Part shown: piece after piece, positions 1 through 9,319 of the stretch
Layout: each line of letters starts with the position of its first letter
Numbering within the stretch: the stretch's first letter is position 1
Source: Spirochaetota bacterium
Lineage (GTDB): Bacteria > Spirochaetota > Spirochaetia > Treponematales > UBA12059
NCBI GenBank assembly: GCA_018262985.1
Contig: JADFDI010000009.1
Coordinates: forward strand, 50,681-114,680
Direction: 5' to 3'
Length of the DNA stretch: 64,000 nucleotides
Made by a program: the position numbers and the translations under genes
The notes under the pieces: generated by a model
The model's database searches: none
Seen by the model: the letters and a program-made list of their open reading frames with translations, nothing else
Told to the model about the DNA's origin: nothing

Positions 1-1201
1 TGGTCATGATCTGGAGGCCGGGGGCCGGCGTGCGCCACATCTGGCCGATGAGGTGCGTGTGGGCGCCGACGTCGCAGGCCATGATGCCGTCGTCGGGCAG
101 GACCTCGCGGAGGATCTTGAGCGCGGCCCGCGCGCCGAAGCTGCCCTCCGGCGGCTCGAAGGCGGCGAACATGGCCGCCCGGCGCTCGGCCAGGGCCTTC
201 GAGTCCCAGGCGGAGGCGATCGGCTTCAGGGCCTCGAGGCGTTCGAGCGAGGCGCGGACGTTCCCCACGGCGTCGAGGACGCGGGGCCAGCGCATGCGGT
301 CGATGTCGGCCGGTACCGAGTCGAGGTGGGCCAGCGTCGCGTCCGGCATCCAGTCCTCGTAGTTGAACTCGATGGGATCGTAGCCGACGCCGACGACGAG
401 GTCGGCCTGCAGGTAGGTTTTCGAGACCACGTCGGAGAGCGCGTGGAAGAGGACGCCCGCGTACCACTCGTGGTCCTCGGCCAGCATCCCCTTGGCCATG
501 GGAGTCAGCACCACCGGGACGCGGTGCTTCTCGGCGACGCGCCGTACCAGGTCGGCGACGCCTGAGCGGACCGCCGAAAGCCCCACGGCGAGGAGGGGCT
601 TCGAGGCGAGCGAGAAGAGCCTTTCGAGGTCCGCGAGGTCCTCCGGGGCCGCGGCGGGCACGGGGGCCGGAACGGGCAGGCGGAAGGGGCGGAAGCTCTC
701 GGGGGCGGGCCTGGCGCCCAGGTCCTCGGGCAGGCCGAGGTGCACGGGACCGGGCATCTCGGAGACGGCGATGTTCACCGCCTTGAGGAGCTCCTGGTCG
801 ACGCGGTCGGGCGCCAGGCGGGTCGTGTACTTGGTGAGCGGGCGGAAGAGGGCCTGCTGGTCGACCGCCATCTGCACCGTGCGGCCGATCATGGGCTCCG
901 GCGGCTCGCTCGAGAGCGCGATGACGGGCGAGCGGTCGAACAGGGCCCCGCCGACGCCGGTCGAGAGGTTCGTGGCGCCGGGGCCGACGGTGCCGTAACA
1001 GGCGCCCGGGACGCCCGAGAGGCGGGCCGTGACGTCCGCCATCACGCCGGCCGCGCCTTCGTTCGAGACCAGCACGAAGTCGACGTCGGATTTTCGCATC
1101 GCTTCCATATAGTAGAGCCAGGATCCGCTCGGGACGCCGAAAACCCGCCGTATGCCGAGTTCCTTGAAACGTTGGATGATATGTTCGGCCACGTTCGACA
1201 T
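1..1201 (-). CDS. Thiamine-pyrophosphate-dependent enzyme (acetolactate synthase-like), 3' end truncated by window edge
   Basis: Minus-strand reading from ATG at 1201 gives MSNVAEHIIQRFKELGIRRVFGVPSGSWLYYMEAMRKSDVDFVLVSNEGAAGVMADVTARLSGVPGACYGTVGPGATNLSTG..., a typical ThDP enzyme N-terminal domain. Absent from the ORF track because it runs off the window. Confidence 0.85.
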   Translation of the reverse strand, partial: MSNVAEHIIQRFKELGIRRVFGVPSGSWLYYMEAMRKSDVDFVLVSNEGAAGVMADVTARLSGVPGACYGTVGPGATNLSTGVGGALFDRSPVIALSSEPPEPMIGRTVQMAVDQQALFRPLTKYTTRLAPDRVDQELLKAVNIAVSEMPGPVHLGLPEDLGARPAPESFRPFRLPVPAPVPAAAPEDLADLERLFSLASKPLLAVGLSAVRSGVADLVRRVAEKHRVPVVLTPMAKGMLAEDHEWYAGVLFHALSDVVSKTYLQADLVVGVGYDPIEFNYEDWMPDATLAHLDSVPADIDRMRWPRVLDAVGNVRASLERLEALKPIASAWDSKALAERRAAMFAAFEPPEGSFGARAALKILREVLPDDGIMACDVGAHTHLIGQMWRTPAPGLQIMT

Positions 1202-1290
1202 GGTGCCTCCCCTGCGCCTTGCCGCCGCGCGGAGTTCCGCGGTCGGCGTGGCGCGTCCCCCGGGTGTACCCGGGGCTCAATAAACCCTAT

Positions 1291-1309
1291 ATCCTATATT
1301 ATATAGCAT
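1291..1309. promoter_or_regulatory. Putative GntR operator site 1, ATcCTATATtATATAGcAT
   Basis: Palindrome CTATAT-T-ATATAG with matching outer AT/AT, upstream of the minus-strand ThDP gene; near-identical to site 2. Confidence 0.55.
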
Positions 1310-1438
1310 AACTTTCCGGGGATGGCAAGCAAAGAATCGGAACGAAGGCGGCCAGATTCCGGAGAGGCCCGGGCAGGGCGGGATTCCGCCCCTCCCGCGA
1401 CGCCTTCATATCCAAGTAGGCTAAAACGTGGTACTCTC

Positions 1439-1457
1439 ATGCTATATCATATAGGAT
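1439..1457. promoter_or_regulatory. Putative GntR operator site 2, ATgCTATATcATATAGgAT
   Basis: 19-bp palindrome about 30 bp upstream of the gntR start; same consensus ATnCTATATnATATAGnAT as site 1. Confidence 0.6.
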
Positions 1458-1487
1458 GCACTTTTCCAGAAAGGCGGTTCCCGGGCC

Positions 1488-2150
1488 ATGAAGAAGATCG
1501 TCAACCTCTCCATGCGCGAGCAGATCTACGAGGCCCTCAAGGGCATGATCCTCGACAACAAGTACGAACCGAAGACCGTGCTGGCCATCGACCGCCTGGC
1601 GGAGGAATTCGGGGTAAGCGCCACGCCGGTGCGCGAGGCCCTGGTGCGGCTCGAGGCCGAGAACCTGGTCGAACTGATTCCCAACAAGGGGGCGCGGGTC
1701 ACTGGCATCAGCGCCGACGACGTGCGGAGCATCTGGGAGCTCCGCCGGCTTCTCGAACCCTACGCGGCCCGGATGAGCGCCGCCTCGATAGACCGGGCCG
1801 AGCTGGCCGCACTCGAGGCCGATATAAGGAAGCTCGCGGCTTCGCCGAACGACGACGAGCTCTACGTCGGCACCGACACCAGGCTCCACGAGCTGCTCTA
1901 TTCCCGCGTGGAGAACGCGATGCTCAAGGACATGATCCACCGCGTCCACCTGATGTCGCACCGCATCCGCTTCTTCGCGGAGCACAGCCCCGAGCTGCAC
2001 GAGAAGGTCGTCCACGACGTCATCGCGGAACACCTCGAGATACTCGAGGCGGTGCGCAAGGGCGACCCGGAGCAGGCCGGCGTCCTGCTCCGCCAGCACC
2101 TGGAGAACGGAGAGCGGCGCACCCTGTCCGCCCTCAGGCTCGAGCGCTGA
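1488..2150 (+). CDS. GntR family transcriptional regulator (FadR/FCD type)
   Basis: N-terminal wHTH LREQIYEALKGMILDNKYEP...LAEEFGVSATPVREALVRLEAENLVELIPNKGARV plus helical C-terminal FCD-like domain. Confidence 0.92.
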   Translation: MKKIVNLSMREQIYEALKGMILDNKYEPKTVLAIDRLAEEFGVSATPVREALVRLEAENLVELIPNKGARVTGISADDVRSIWELRRLLEPYAARMSAASIDRAELAALEADIRKLAASPNDDELYVGTDTRLHELLYSRVENAMLKDMIHRVHLMSHRIRFFAEHSPELHEKVVHDVIAEHLEILEAVRKGDPEQAGVLLRQHLENGERRTLSALRLER

Positions 2151-2229
2151 ACGCCTCGGGCCGTTCCCTCGCGATTTTGGCGCGCGCGGCGAGCTGGCAA
2201 CCGGACGGCCTTTCCGCGAGCATTTTTAC

Positions 2230-2258
2230 TTGCAGGCGTAAAAGTGTCGTGCTACACT
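2230..2258 (+). promoter_or_regulatory. Putative sigma70-like promoter for the TRAP genes
   Basis: TTGCAG - 17 bp - TACACT, immediately upstream of and abutting operator-like site 3. Confidence 0.4.
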
Positions 2259-2279
2259 CGATGATATAGGATATAGGAT
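2254..2279. promoter_or_regulatory. Putative GntR operator site 3 (degenerate left arm, doubled right arm ATATAGGATATAGGAT)
   Basis: Shares ATATAGGAT half-sites with sites 1 and 2; overlaps the putative -10. Confidence 0.45.
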
Positions 2280-2350
2280 ATAATTCTTTAGAGAATTACT
2301 CCTGTACCTCGGATCGATGCCGCCCGTAGGGCGGGGCCATCCGAACGCTC

Positions 2351-4330
2351 ATGCGAGGTGTTGCCGTGAAGAAGAAACCGGAGACCTTGGCGCAAGGCGA
2401 GAACATCGTCGAAGTCGCCGAGAAGATCATCGAGCAGAAGGAGGTGGAGTCGCGCTGGCGCAAGGGCCTCGGCTCCACCTGGAAGATCATCATCGCGGCG
2501 ATCTCGGTAGTCTTCATCGGCTACCACCTGTTCACGTCGCGCTTCGGCATGCCCGAGACCATCAAGCACCGCGCCATCCACGTGGGCTTCATCCTCGTGC
2601 TCGCCTTCCTCTACTTCCCCGCGCACCGCAAGTCGCCGAAAGGCAGGCCGAGCTGGTTCGACGTGGGACTAGCCGTCGTCTCGGCCGCGGCCACCGTCTA
2701 CACGGTCCTGAGCCGCGACGCCTTCACCGCTCGCGCGGGCGTCGCCGTCTGGCACAACATCTGGGTGGGCGGGCTCTACACGCTGCTCGTGCTCGAAGCG
2801 TGCCGGCGCGCGGTCGGCAACCAGCTGCTGATCCTGGCGGGCCTCTTCCTGCTCTACGCGGCCTTCGGCCGCTACGTGCCCGGCGTGCTTTCGCACCGCG
2901 GCTACTCGCTCGAGCGCATCATCTACATGATGTACATGACCGGCCAGGGCATCTTCGGCATGCCGATCGGCGTGTCGTCCACCTACCTGATCATCTTCGT
3001 GGTGCTCGGCGCCATGCTCGACAAGAGCGGGCTTTCGAAGCTCTTCAACGACACCGCCATGTCGGTCGGCGGCCGCTTCACCGGCGGGCCGGCCAAGGTG
3101 TCCGTCATCGCCAGCGCGCTCATCGGCATGATCCAGGGCTCCGCCGCCACCAACGTGGCCACCACCGGCGCCTTCACCATCCCGCTCATGAAGAAGGTCG
3201 GCTACAAGCCCGCCTTCGCCGGCGCGGTCGAGGCCGCCGCCTCGACGGGCGGCCAGTTCATGCCGCCCATCATGGGCTCGGTCGCCTTCATCATGGCCGA
3301 GTTCGTCGGCGTGCCCTACCTGACCATCGCCACGGCCGCCTTCATTCCCGCCGTGCTCTATTTCGCCGCCGTCTTCTTCCAGATCGACCTCCGCGCCCGC
3401 TCCCTGGGGCTCAAAGGCATCGGCAAGGAGGAAATGCCCGACACGAAGTCCACCGTGCTCCGCTACGGCCACATGATCATTCCGATCGGCGTGCTCCTCT
3501 GGCTGCTCTTCCAGGGCCGCACCCCGCTCTACGCCGCCTTCTACACCGTCGTCGCCACCGCGGTCCTCTCGTGGATGCGCAAGGAGACCCGGATCGACCA
3601 CAAGGTGCTCAAGGACGTGGCCGTCAACTCCGCGCGCTCGAGCATCTCCATCGGCGTGGCCATGGCCAACGCGGGCTTCGTGGTGGCGGTGCTCTCGATG
3701 ACCGGCATCGGCGCCATCCTGGCCGACAACATCGTCGCGCTCTCGCAGGGCCGGCTCTGGATCGCCCTCGTCCTCAGCATGGTCGTCTCGATCATCCTCG
3801 GCATGGGCCTGCCGACCTCGGCCTGCTACGTCATCGCGGCGTCCATCACGGTGCCGATCCTGACCAAGATGGGCGTGCCCCTCTTCCAGGCGCACTTCTT
3901 CACCCTCTACTACGCCGCGCTCTCCACCATCACGCCGCCCGTGGCCCTGGCCGCCTACGTCGGCGCCGGCATGGCGGGCGCCAAGCCGAACGAGGTGGGC
4001 TGGATCGCCTTCCGCCTGGCCCTGGCCGGTTTCATCGTGCCCTTCTTCTTCATCTACGCCCCCGAGATGATCCTCATCTCCGACTCGGCCTGGGCCATCG
4101 TGCTCTCCGCCCTGTCGGGCCTGGCCGGCGTGTTCCTGCTCGCCACCGCCATCGAGGGCTACTTCCTCATGAAGCTGCCGATCTACCTGCGGGCCATCGC
4201 CCTCGTGGCCGCGGTCCTGCTCCTCATCCCGGGTTGGGAGACCGACCTGATCGGCCTCGGCCTCGCGGCGCTCGGCACCCTGGGGATCCTGCTCATGAAG
4301 TCCCGCGGGAAGGTCGTCCCGGCCTCCTGA
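2351..4330 (+). CDS. TRAP transporter fused permease subunit (4TM/12TM, TAXI-associated)
   Basis: 659 aa polytopic protein; motifs such as GGRFTGGPAKVSVIASALIGMIQGSAATNVATTGAFTIPLMKKVGYKPAFAGAVEAAASTGGQFMPPIMG are diagnostic of fused TRAP permeases. Confidence 0.93.
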   Translation: MRGVAVKKKPETLAQGENIVEVAEKIIEQKEVESRWRKGLGSTWKIIIAAISVVFIGYHLFTSRFGMPETIKHRAIHVGFILVLAFLYFPAHRKSPKGRPSWFDVGLAVVSAAATVYTVLSRDAFTARAGVAVWHNIWVGGLYTLLVLEACRRAVGNQLLILAGLFLLYAAFGRYVPGVLSHRGYSLERIIYMMYMTGQGIFGMPIGVSSTYLIIFVVLGAMLDKSGLSKLFNDTAMSVGGRFTGGPAKVSVIASALIGMIQGSAATNVATTGAFTIPLMKKVGYKPAFAGAVEAAASTGGQFMPPIMGSVAFIMAEFVGVPYLTIATAAFIPAVLYFAAVFFQIDLRARSLGLKGIGKEEMPDTKSTVLRYGHMIIPIGVLLWLLFQGRTPLYAAFYTVVATAVLSWMRKETRIDHKVLKDVAVNSARSSISIGVAMANAGFVVAVLSMTGIGAILADNIVALSQGRLWIALVLSMVVSIILGMGLPTSACYVIAASITVPILTKMGVPLFQAHFFTLYYAALSTITPPVALAAYVGAGMAGAKPNEVGWIAFRLALAGFIVPFFFIYAPEMILISDSAWAIVLSALSGLAGVFLLATAIEGYFLMKLPIYLRAIALVAAVLLLIPGWETDLIGLGLAALGTLGILLMKSRGKVVPAS

Positions 4331-4464
4331 TCCGGGAATCCGTCCCGGGAGCGCCCGCGAGGGCCTTCCGGGGCGGCGTCGCCGTTTTTGGAATCCGGAC
4401 CGTCCCGGTGGACGGTCCTTCAGGAAAGGAAAGTCCCGCCCGCGGGCGGAACGAGGAGGACCAT

Positions 4465-5472
4465 GTGAACAGGCTTCTTTCGAAGGCGGGCTTCGCGCTC
4501 GCGATCGTCGCCGTCGTCGCGCTGGCCGCGTCGTGCGCGCCGAAGGCCGAGGGCGCGGCGAGCTCCGCCGCCCCGACGTCGATCCGGCACATCACCATGG
4601 GCACCGCGGGCGTCGGCGGCACCAACTACCCGACCGGCATCGCCATGAGCGCCCTTTGGAACGCGAACATCCCCGGCGTGAAGGCCGTGGCCATCGCCAC
4701 CAACGGCAGCCCGCACAACATCGACCTCTTGCGCACCAAGGACGCGGACGTGGCCGTCTGCCGCTCGCTCGAGGCGTACCGCGCCCTGAACGGCGTCGAG
4801 CCCTATCCCGAGAAGATGCCCTGGATGCGCTCGCTCACCGGCGGCCTCTTCTCCGACGTGTTCCAGGTCGTGGCCACCAAGGATTCCGGCATCAAGAACA
4901 TCGCCGACTTCCGCGGCAAGCGCATCGTGGTCGGTCCCGTCGGCTCCGGCGGCGAGGTCGACGCCCGCGAGACCCTCGCGGCCTACGGCATGACCTACGA
5001 CGACATCAAGCCGAGCTTCGTCGAATTCGCCCAGGGCATCGAGATGATGCAGGACGGCCTGGTCGACGGCGGCATCATCGGCCTCGCGCTCGGCGCCGCG
5101 GCCATGCAGGAGCTCCTGCTCGAGGGCGACGTCGTGATGCTCCCCATCAGCGACGAAGCCCTGGCCAAGCTCAAGGAAAAGAACCAGTTCTACATCCGCC
5201 GCACCATCCCGGCCAACATCTACCCGAACCAGGACTACTCGGTCGAGACCGTCGGCACTCCGCCCGACATCATCATCGTCCGCGCGGACATGGAAGAGGA
5301 CCTGGTCTACAAGATGACCAAGACCCTCTACGAGAACCTGCCGGCCGTCCACGCGGTCTCGGCGCTCCTGACCCAGTTCACGAAGGATCTCGTCCTCGCC
5401 GACGACCAGATGCTCGTGCCCTACCACCCGGGCGCCCGCAAGTACTTCGTCGAGCAGGGCTGGCTCAAGTAA
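4465..5472 (+). CDS. TAXI family TRAP transporter solute-binding subunit
   Basis: GTG start after AGGAGG; lipoprotein-like signal LAASCAPKAEG; IRHITMGTAGVGGTNYPTGIAMSALWN... typical of TAXI proteins. Confidence 0.9.
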   Translation: MNRLLSKAGFALAIVAVVALAASCAPKAEGAASSAAPTSIRHITMGTAGVGGTNYPTGIAMSALWNANIPGVKAVAIATNGSPHNIDLLRTKDADVAVCRSLEAYRALNGVEPYPEKMPWMRSLTGGLFSDVFQVVATKDSGIKNIADFRGKRIVVGPVGSGGEVDARETLAAYGMTYDDIKPSFVEFAQGIEMMQDGLVDGGIIGLALGAAAMQELLLEGDVVMLPISDEALAKLKEKNQFYIRRTIPANIYPNQDYSVETVGTPPDIIIVRADMEEDLVYKMTKTLYENLPAVHAVSALLTQFTKDLVLADDQMLVPYHPGARKYFVEQGWLK

Positions 5473-5558
5473 AATACCGTCGCAGCTTCCCCGGCGCGCG
5501 GCCAACCACCCGCGCGCTCCGGGGAACGCCCGCCGTACGCGACGGCTTCGGTACCGAA

Positions 5559-5600
5559 AGGGGGAGTCCCGCCCAGGCGGGGCTCCCCCTCCTTTTTTTT
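5559..5600 (+). terminator. Rho-independent terminator
   Basis: AGGGGGAGTCCCGCC-CA-GGCGGGGCTCCCCCT stem followed by CCTTTTTTTT. Confidence 0.9.
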
Positions 5601-5810
5601 AATTGCGGAGCGGTCGGGCCTCGGGCGCGCCGGCGCTGCCAGGGCGCGGCCGGCGGACGGACGGGCGCGGACCGGCGCTGCCAGGGCGCGGGCCGGGGCG
5701 AGCGGGCACTCAGGCGGGCGGGCGCGGAGACGTCGCGGCGCGCCGCCGTCCGCGGGTTCCGCTCGACAGCCCGAGCCTCCGCGTCCTACCATGGGCGCAT
5801 GGAGGACGCC

Positions 5811-7322
5811 ATGAACGCGAACGAGCTCGGCGCGCCGGAAGCCCTGTGGGAAGCCTTCTTCGAACTCTGCGCCGTGCCGCGACCCTCGCGCCACGAGGAA
5901 GCCGCCGCCGAGTGGGCGCTCGGACGCGCGCGGAAGGCCGGGCTCGAGGCCCGGCGCGACGCGGCCGGCAACGTCCTGGCGCGGAAGCCCGCCCGTCCGG
6001 GACGCGGGGGGGCGCCCCTCGTCATACTGCAGGCCCACCTCGACATGGTGCCGCAGAAGGCCGAGGGCTCGGCGCACGACTTCCTCCGCGACGCGATAGT
6101 CCCGCGGCTCGATCCGGACGATCCGGACTGGCTCCGCGCCACGGGGACCACGCTCGGCGCCGACGACGGCATCGGGGTGGCCGCCGCCTTCGCCCTCCTC
6201 GAGGACCGAGGGCTCGACCACGGTCCGATCGACGCCCTCTTCACCGTGAACGAGGAGAGCGGCATGTCCGGCGCCCGCGGCGTCGAAAGCGCCTTCCTGG
6301 GTGGGGATCTGCTCGTGAACCTGGACGGCGAAAAACTGGACGAGATCTGCGTCGGCAGCGCGACCGGCCAGCGCATGTCCTTCCGGCTCGAGGCCGGCGC
6401 GGACCGGACGCGCCGGGTGGCGCCGGGCGAGATTTTCGTCCGCGCCGGTATTTCAGGCCTGCGCGGCGGGCACTCGGGCGGCGACATCCACCTCGGGCGC
6501 GCGAACGCCATCACCGAGCTCGCGCGCCTGGTCGCGGGGGCGGCGCGGGTTCATGGCGCGCGGCTCGTCTCAATCGAGGGCGGCTCGGTGCCGAACGCCA
6601 TTCCCCGCGAGGCGCGCGCCGTGCTGGCGCTCGAAGCGGGCCGCGCCGACGGCTTCGAGGCCGGCCTGGCCGCTGCGGCCGCGGAGCTCCGCGGCCGCTT
6701 CGGGACGGCCGAGCCCGGACTGAGGGTCGCCGTGGAGCGCGTCGGGCTTCAGGACCTGGGCACCGCGCCGCCGCCGGCCTTCGACGCGGAAACCGGAGGG
6801 CGCTTCCTCGAGGCGCTCGCGGCCGCGCCGGACGGGCTCGCTTCGATGATGCACGGCATGGACGACGTGGCGCGGCTCTCGTCGAACATCGGCCTCGTCC
6901 GGAGCGCCGCGACCGGGGACGGGCGCCTCGTCGCGGACGGCATGCTGTTGGCGCGCGGTGCCTACGAGGACGAGCTCGACGGGCTCTGCGACGGCATCGC
7001 GCGCGCCCTCGAGGCGGGCGGCTGCTCGGTCGAGCGCGTCGCGCGCACCTCCGGCTGGGCGCCCGATCACGGGAGCCCCCTGCTCGCGGCCGCGCGCGAA
7101 GCCTGGACGGAGGCGCTCGGCGCGGAACCCGAGGCGCGGGCCACGCACGGCGGCCTCGAGTGCGGGCTCCTGCGCGCCGCGCGCCCGACCCTGGACATGA
7201 TCTCCGCGGGGCCGGACATCCGCTTCCCGCACTCGCCGGACGAGGCGGTCCGGATAGCCTCGGTGGCGCGCTTTTACGCGGCGCTCCGCGCCCTGGTGGA
7301 AAAGCTGGCGCGGCGGACCTGA
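5811..7322 (+). CDS. pepD: M20 family beta-Ala-His (aminoacyl-histidine) dipeptidase
   Basis: QAHLDMVPQK, TTLGADDGIGVAAAFALLED, FTVNEESGMSGA and LLVNLDGEKLDEICVGSATG motifs; GGAGGA SD before ATG 5811. The ORF extends upstream without homology. Confidence 0.88.
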   Translation: MNANELGAPEALWEAFFELCAVPRPSRHEEAAAEWALGRARKAGLEARRDAAGNVLARKPARPGRGGAPLVILQAHLDMVPQKAEGSAHDFLRDAIVPRLDPDDPDWLRATGTTLGADDGIGVAAAFALLEDRGLDHGPIDALFTVNEESGMSGARGVESAFLGGDLLVNLDGEKLDEICVGSATGQRMSFRLEAGADRTRRVAPGEIFVRAGISGLRGGHSGGDIHLGRANAITELARLVAGAARVHGARLVSIEGGSVPNAIPREARAVLALEAGRADGFEAGLAAAAAELRGRFGTAEPGLRVAVERVGLQDLGTAPPPAFDAETGGRFLEALAAAPDGLASMMHGMDDVARLSSNIGLVRSAATGDGRLVADGMLLARGAYEDELDGLCDGIARALEAGGCSVERVARTSGWAPDHGSPLLAAAREAWTEALGAEPEARATHGGLECGLLRAARPTLDMISAGPDIRFPHSPDEAVRIASVARFYAALRALVEKLARRT

Positions 7323-7383
7323 GGCGCTCCCGCGGGACTCCGCCGGCGGCGGCGCCGCGGGGCCGCCGCCCGAGTGAAATGGA

Positions 7384-7410
7384 AGCGGCCGCCCTCGGAT
7401 GGCGGCCGCT
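7384..7410. terminator. Hairpin between convergent genes (possible terminator)
   Basis: Perfect AGCGGCCGCC-CTCGGAT-GGCGGCCGCT; no T-tract. Confidence 0.4.
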
Positions 7411-7475
7411 CGAGAGGGTGCGGGGGTGGAAGGCGAGGCCCCGCGGGGGCGGGGAACCCCCTTTCCCCCCGGATC

Positions 7476-8081
7476 CTAGAAGCGGTAGCCGAGCGCGACC
7501 TGCACCGACGAGTAGCGGAGCGTGTCGCGCAGGTCGGAGAGCAGGGTGTAATCGCCCGCGAAGCGGGACTCCGCGTACGCGAGGTCCGCGAAGAGCCCCT
7601 GGCCGAGCTTGATGGTGAGGCCCGCGGACCAGTCGACGCCGACGCCGTAGGAGTCGTAGCCCGCCGCGTCCTTGAAGGCCTGGTTCGGCAGGGTTACCGC
7701 GAGACCGACGCGGCCCATCGGGCCCATGGTGATGCCTTCGATCTCGAGCGGCAGGCGGACCGTGGCGTACGGGGCGAGGAAGGCGAGGCTCCGGCCGGCG
7801 GCGCCGACGTCGCGGGGCAGTTGGAAGGCGAGCCCGCCGCCGACGAGCAGGAAGCGCTCGACCTCGAGCGTGTACTCGACCGAAAGGTCGAAGCCCACGC
7901 CCTCGTCCCAGACGACGTCAGGCGGATCGTAGGACGTGACGGTGCCGTCGGCGAGGATTTCCGTGGAGAGCGTGGCGAGCCCGCCTTCCAGGTCCAGGCC
8001 GACGCGGACGGCGAGCTGGGCGGAAGCGGCGGCGGCGAAGAGGACGGCGAAGGCCGCGAGCGCGGCGGTTTTGCGGTTCAT
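7476..8081 (-). CDS. Hypothetical secreted/outer-membrane beta-barrel-like protein
   Basis: Signal peptide MNRKTAALAAFAVLFAAAASAQ and alternating hydrophobic beta-strand pattern ending in ...VQVALGYRF. Confidence 0.7.
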   Translation of the reverse strand: MNRKTAALAAFAVLFAAAASAQLAVRVGLDLEGGLATLSTEILADGTVTSYDPPDVVWDEGVGFDLSVEYTLEVERFLLVGGGLAFQLPRDVGAAGRSLAFLAPYATVRLPLEIEGITMGPMGRVGLAVTLPNQAFKDAAGYDSYGVGVDWSAGLTIKLGQGLFADLAYAESRFAGDYTLLSDLRDTLRYSSVQVALGYRF

Positions 8082-8194
8082 GTCTCGTTCCTCCGGCCCC
8101 GATGGTAGGGCGGCGGACGGACCCGCGTCAACCGGAGCGAGCGGTTCCGCATATCGCGCTTGCGGATACGGCCGGCGCGGGATACCATTCGGCC

Positions 8195-9319
8195 ATGGCC
8201 GGCGTCGAAGGTCCCGAACACAATCCCGATCCGCAGGACTCCTTCGTGCCGGGTCTGCCGGGCTTCGGCGAGTACTTCCTGGCCACCCAGACGCCGGTCT
8301 GGATCGAGGACTTCTCGGGCGTGGCCCAGCGCCTGCGCGAGCTGGGCCTCTCGGGCGCGGCGCTCGAAGCCCACCTACGCGCCAGTCCGGGCGAGGTGCG
8401 CTACCTGGCTTCGAAGGTCCGCGTCCTCGACGCCAACCAGGCGGCCGCCGAGCTGATCGAGGCGGAAAGCCGCCGGCAACTGATCGGGAACATCGCGGTC
8501 GGCTTCGACGACGGATCCTACGCCAACTTCCTGGAGGAGATCCTCTCGATCGCCTCGGGCGCGCGTCGCTTTTCGGTGGATTTCCGCGCCAGGTCCATCA
8601 AGGGCCGCGCCTTGAGGCTCCGCATGGAGTGGACGGCGGCGCCGGGCCACGAGGAGGACCTGGCCCTGGTCTTCGTCACCTCGGTGGACCTGAGCGCCCT
8701 CATGGAGCGGGACGACCAGCTCCGCGTCGCGCTCGAGCGGCAGGAGGCCCTGCTCCGCGAGCTCCAGCACCGGGTGCGCAACACCCTTTCGCTCGTGATC
8801 TCCATCCTGCGCTGGCAGCGGGACGCGGACCCTTCGGGAGAGGCCGTGCTCGGCTCGGCGCTCAGGCGCGTCGAGACCCTGGCGACGGTCCAGCGCTCGC
8901 TCGGCCACGCGGAGGATTTCGCGCGGGTCTCGCTCCGCGATTGCGTGGAGGCCATCGTCGTGTCGGCGCGCGCCGCCCTGGGGTCGCGGGCTTCCATCGC
9001 GAGCGAGCTGCCGGAGCTCGCCCTGCCGGTGGAGACGGCGACGCCGCTCGCGCTCGCGGTGGGGGAGCTCGCGGACAACGCCCTCAGGCACGGCAGGGCA
9101 GGGGACGGGGAGGCGGAGCTGTCCGTCGCGGCGCGCCTGGACGACCTGTCCGCGCTCCGCGTCGAGGTGGGCGACCGCGGCCCCGGGATAGCCGCCGGGG
9201 CGGTGGAGGGCATCGGGCTCGGGCTCGTGCGGGTGCTGGCCCTGCAGCTGAAGGCCGAATTCCGGCTCGAGGACGCGGAGCCCGGCACGCGGGCGGTCCT
9301 GGTCGTTCCGCTGGCCTAG
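8195..9319 (+). CDS. Sensor histidine kinase, HisKA_2/HWE type
   Basis: LRELQHRVRNTLSLVISILRWQ phospho-acceptor helix and HATPase (ELADNALRHG, DRGPGIAAG, GIGLGLVRVLA). Confidence 0.82.
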   Translation: MAGVEGPEHNPDPQDSFVPGLPGFGEYFLATQTPVWIEDFSGVAQRLRELGLSGAALEAHLRASPGEVRYLASKVRVLDANQAAAELIEAESRRQLIGNIAVGFDDGSYANFLEEILSIASGARRFSVDFRARSIKGRALRLRMEWTAAPGHEEDLALVFVTSVDLSALMERDDQLRVALERQEALLRELQHRVRNTLSLVISILRWQRDADPSGEAVLGSALRRVETLATVQRSLGHAEDFARVSLRDCVEAIVVSARAALGSRASIASELPELALPVETATPLALAVGELADNALRHGRAGDGEAELSVAARLDDLSALRVEVGDRGPGIAAGAVEGIGLGLVRVLALQLKAEFRLEDAEPGTRAVLVVPLA

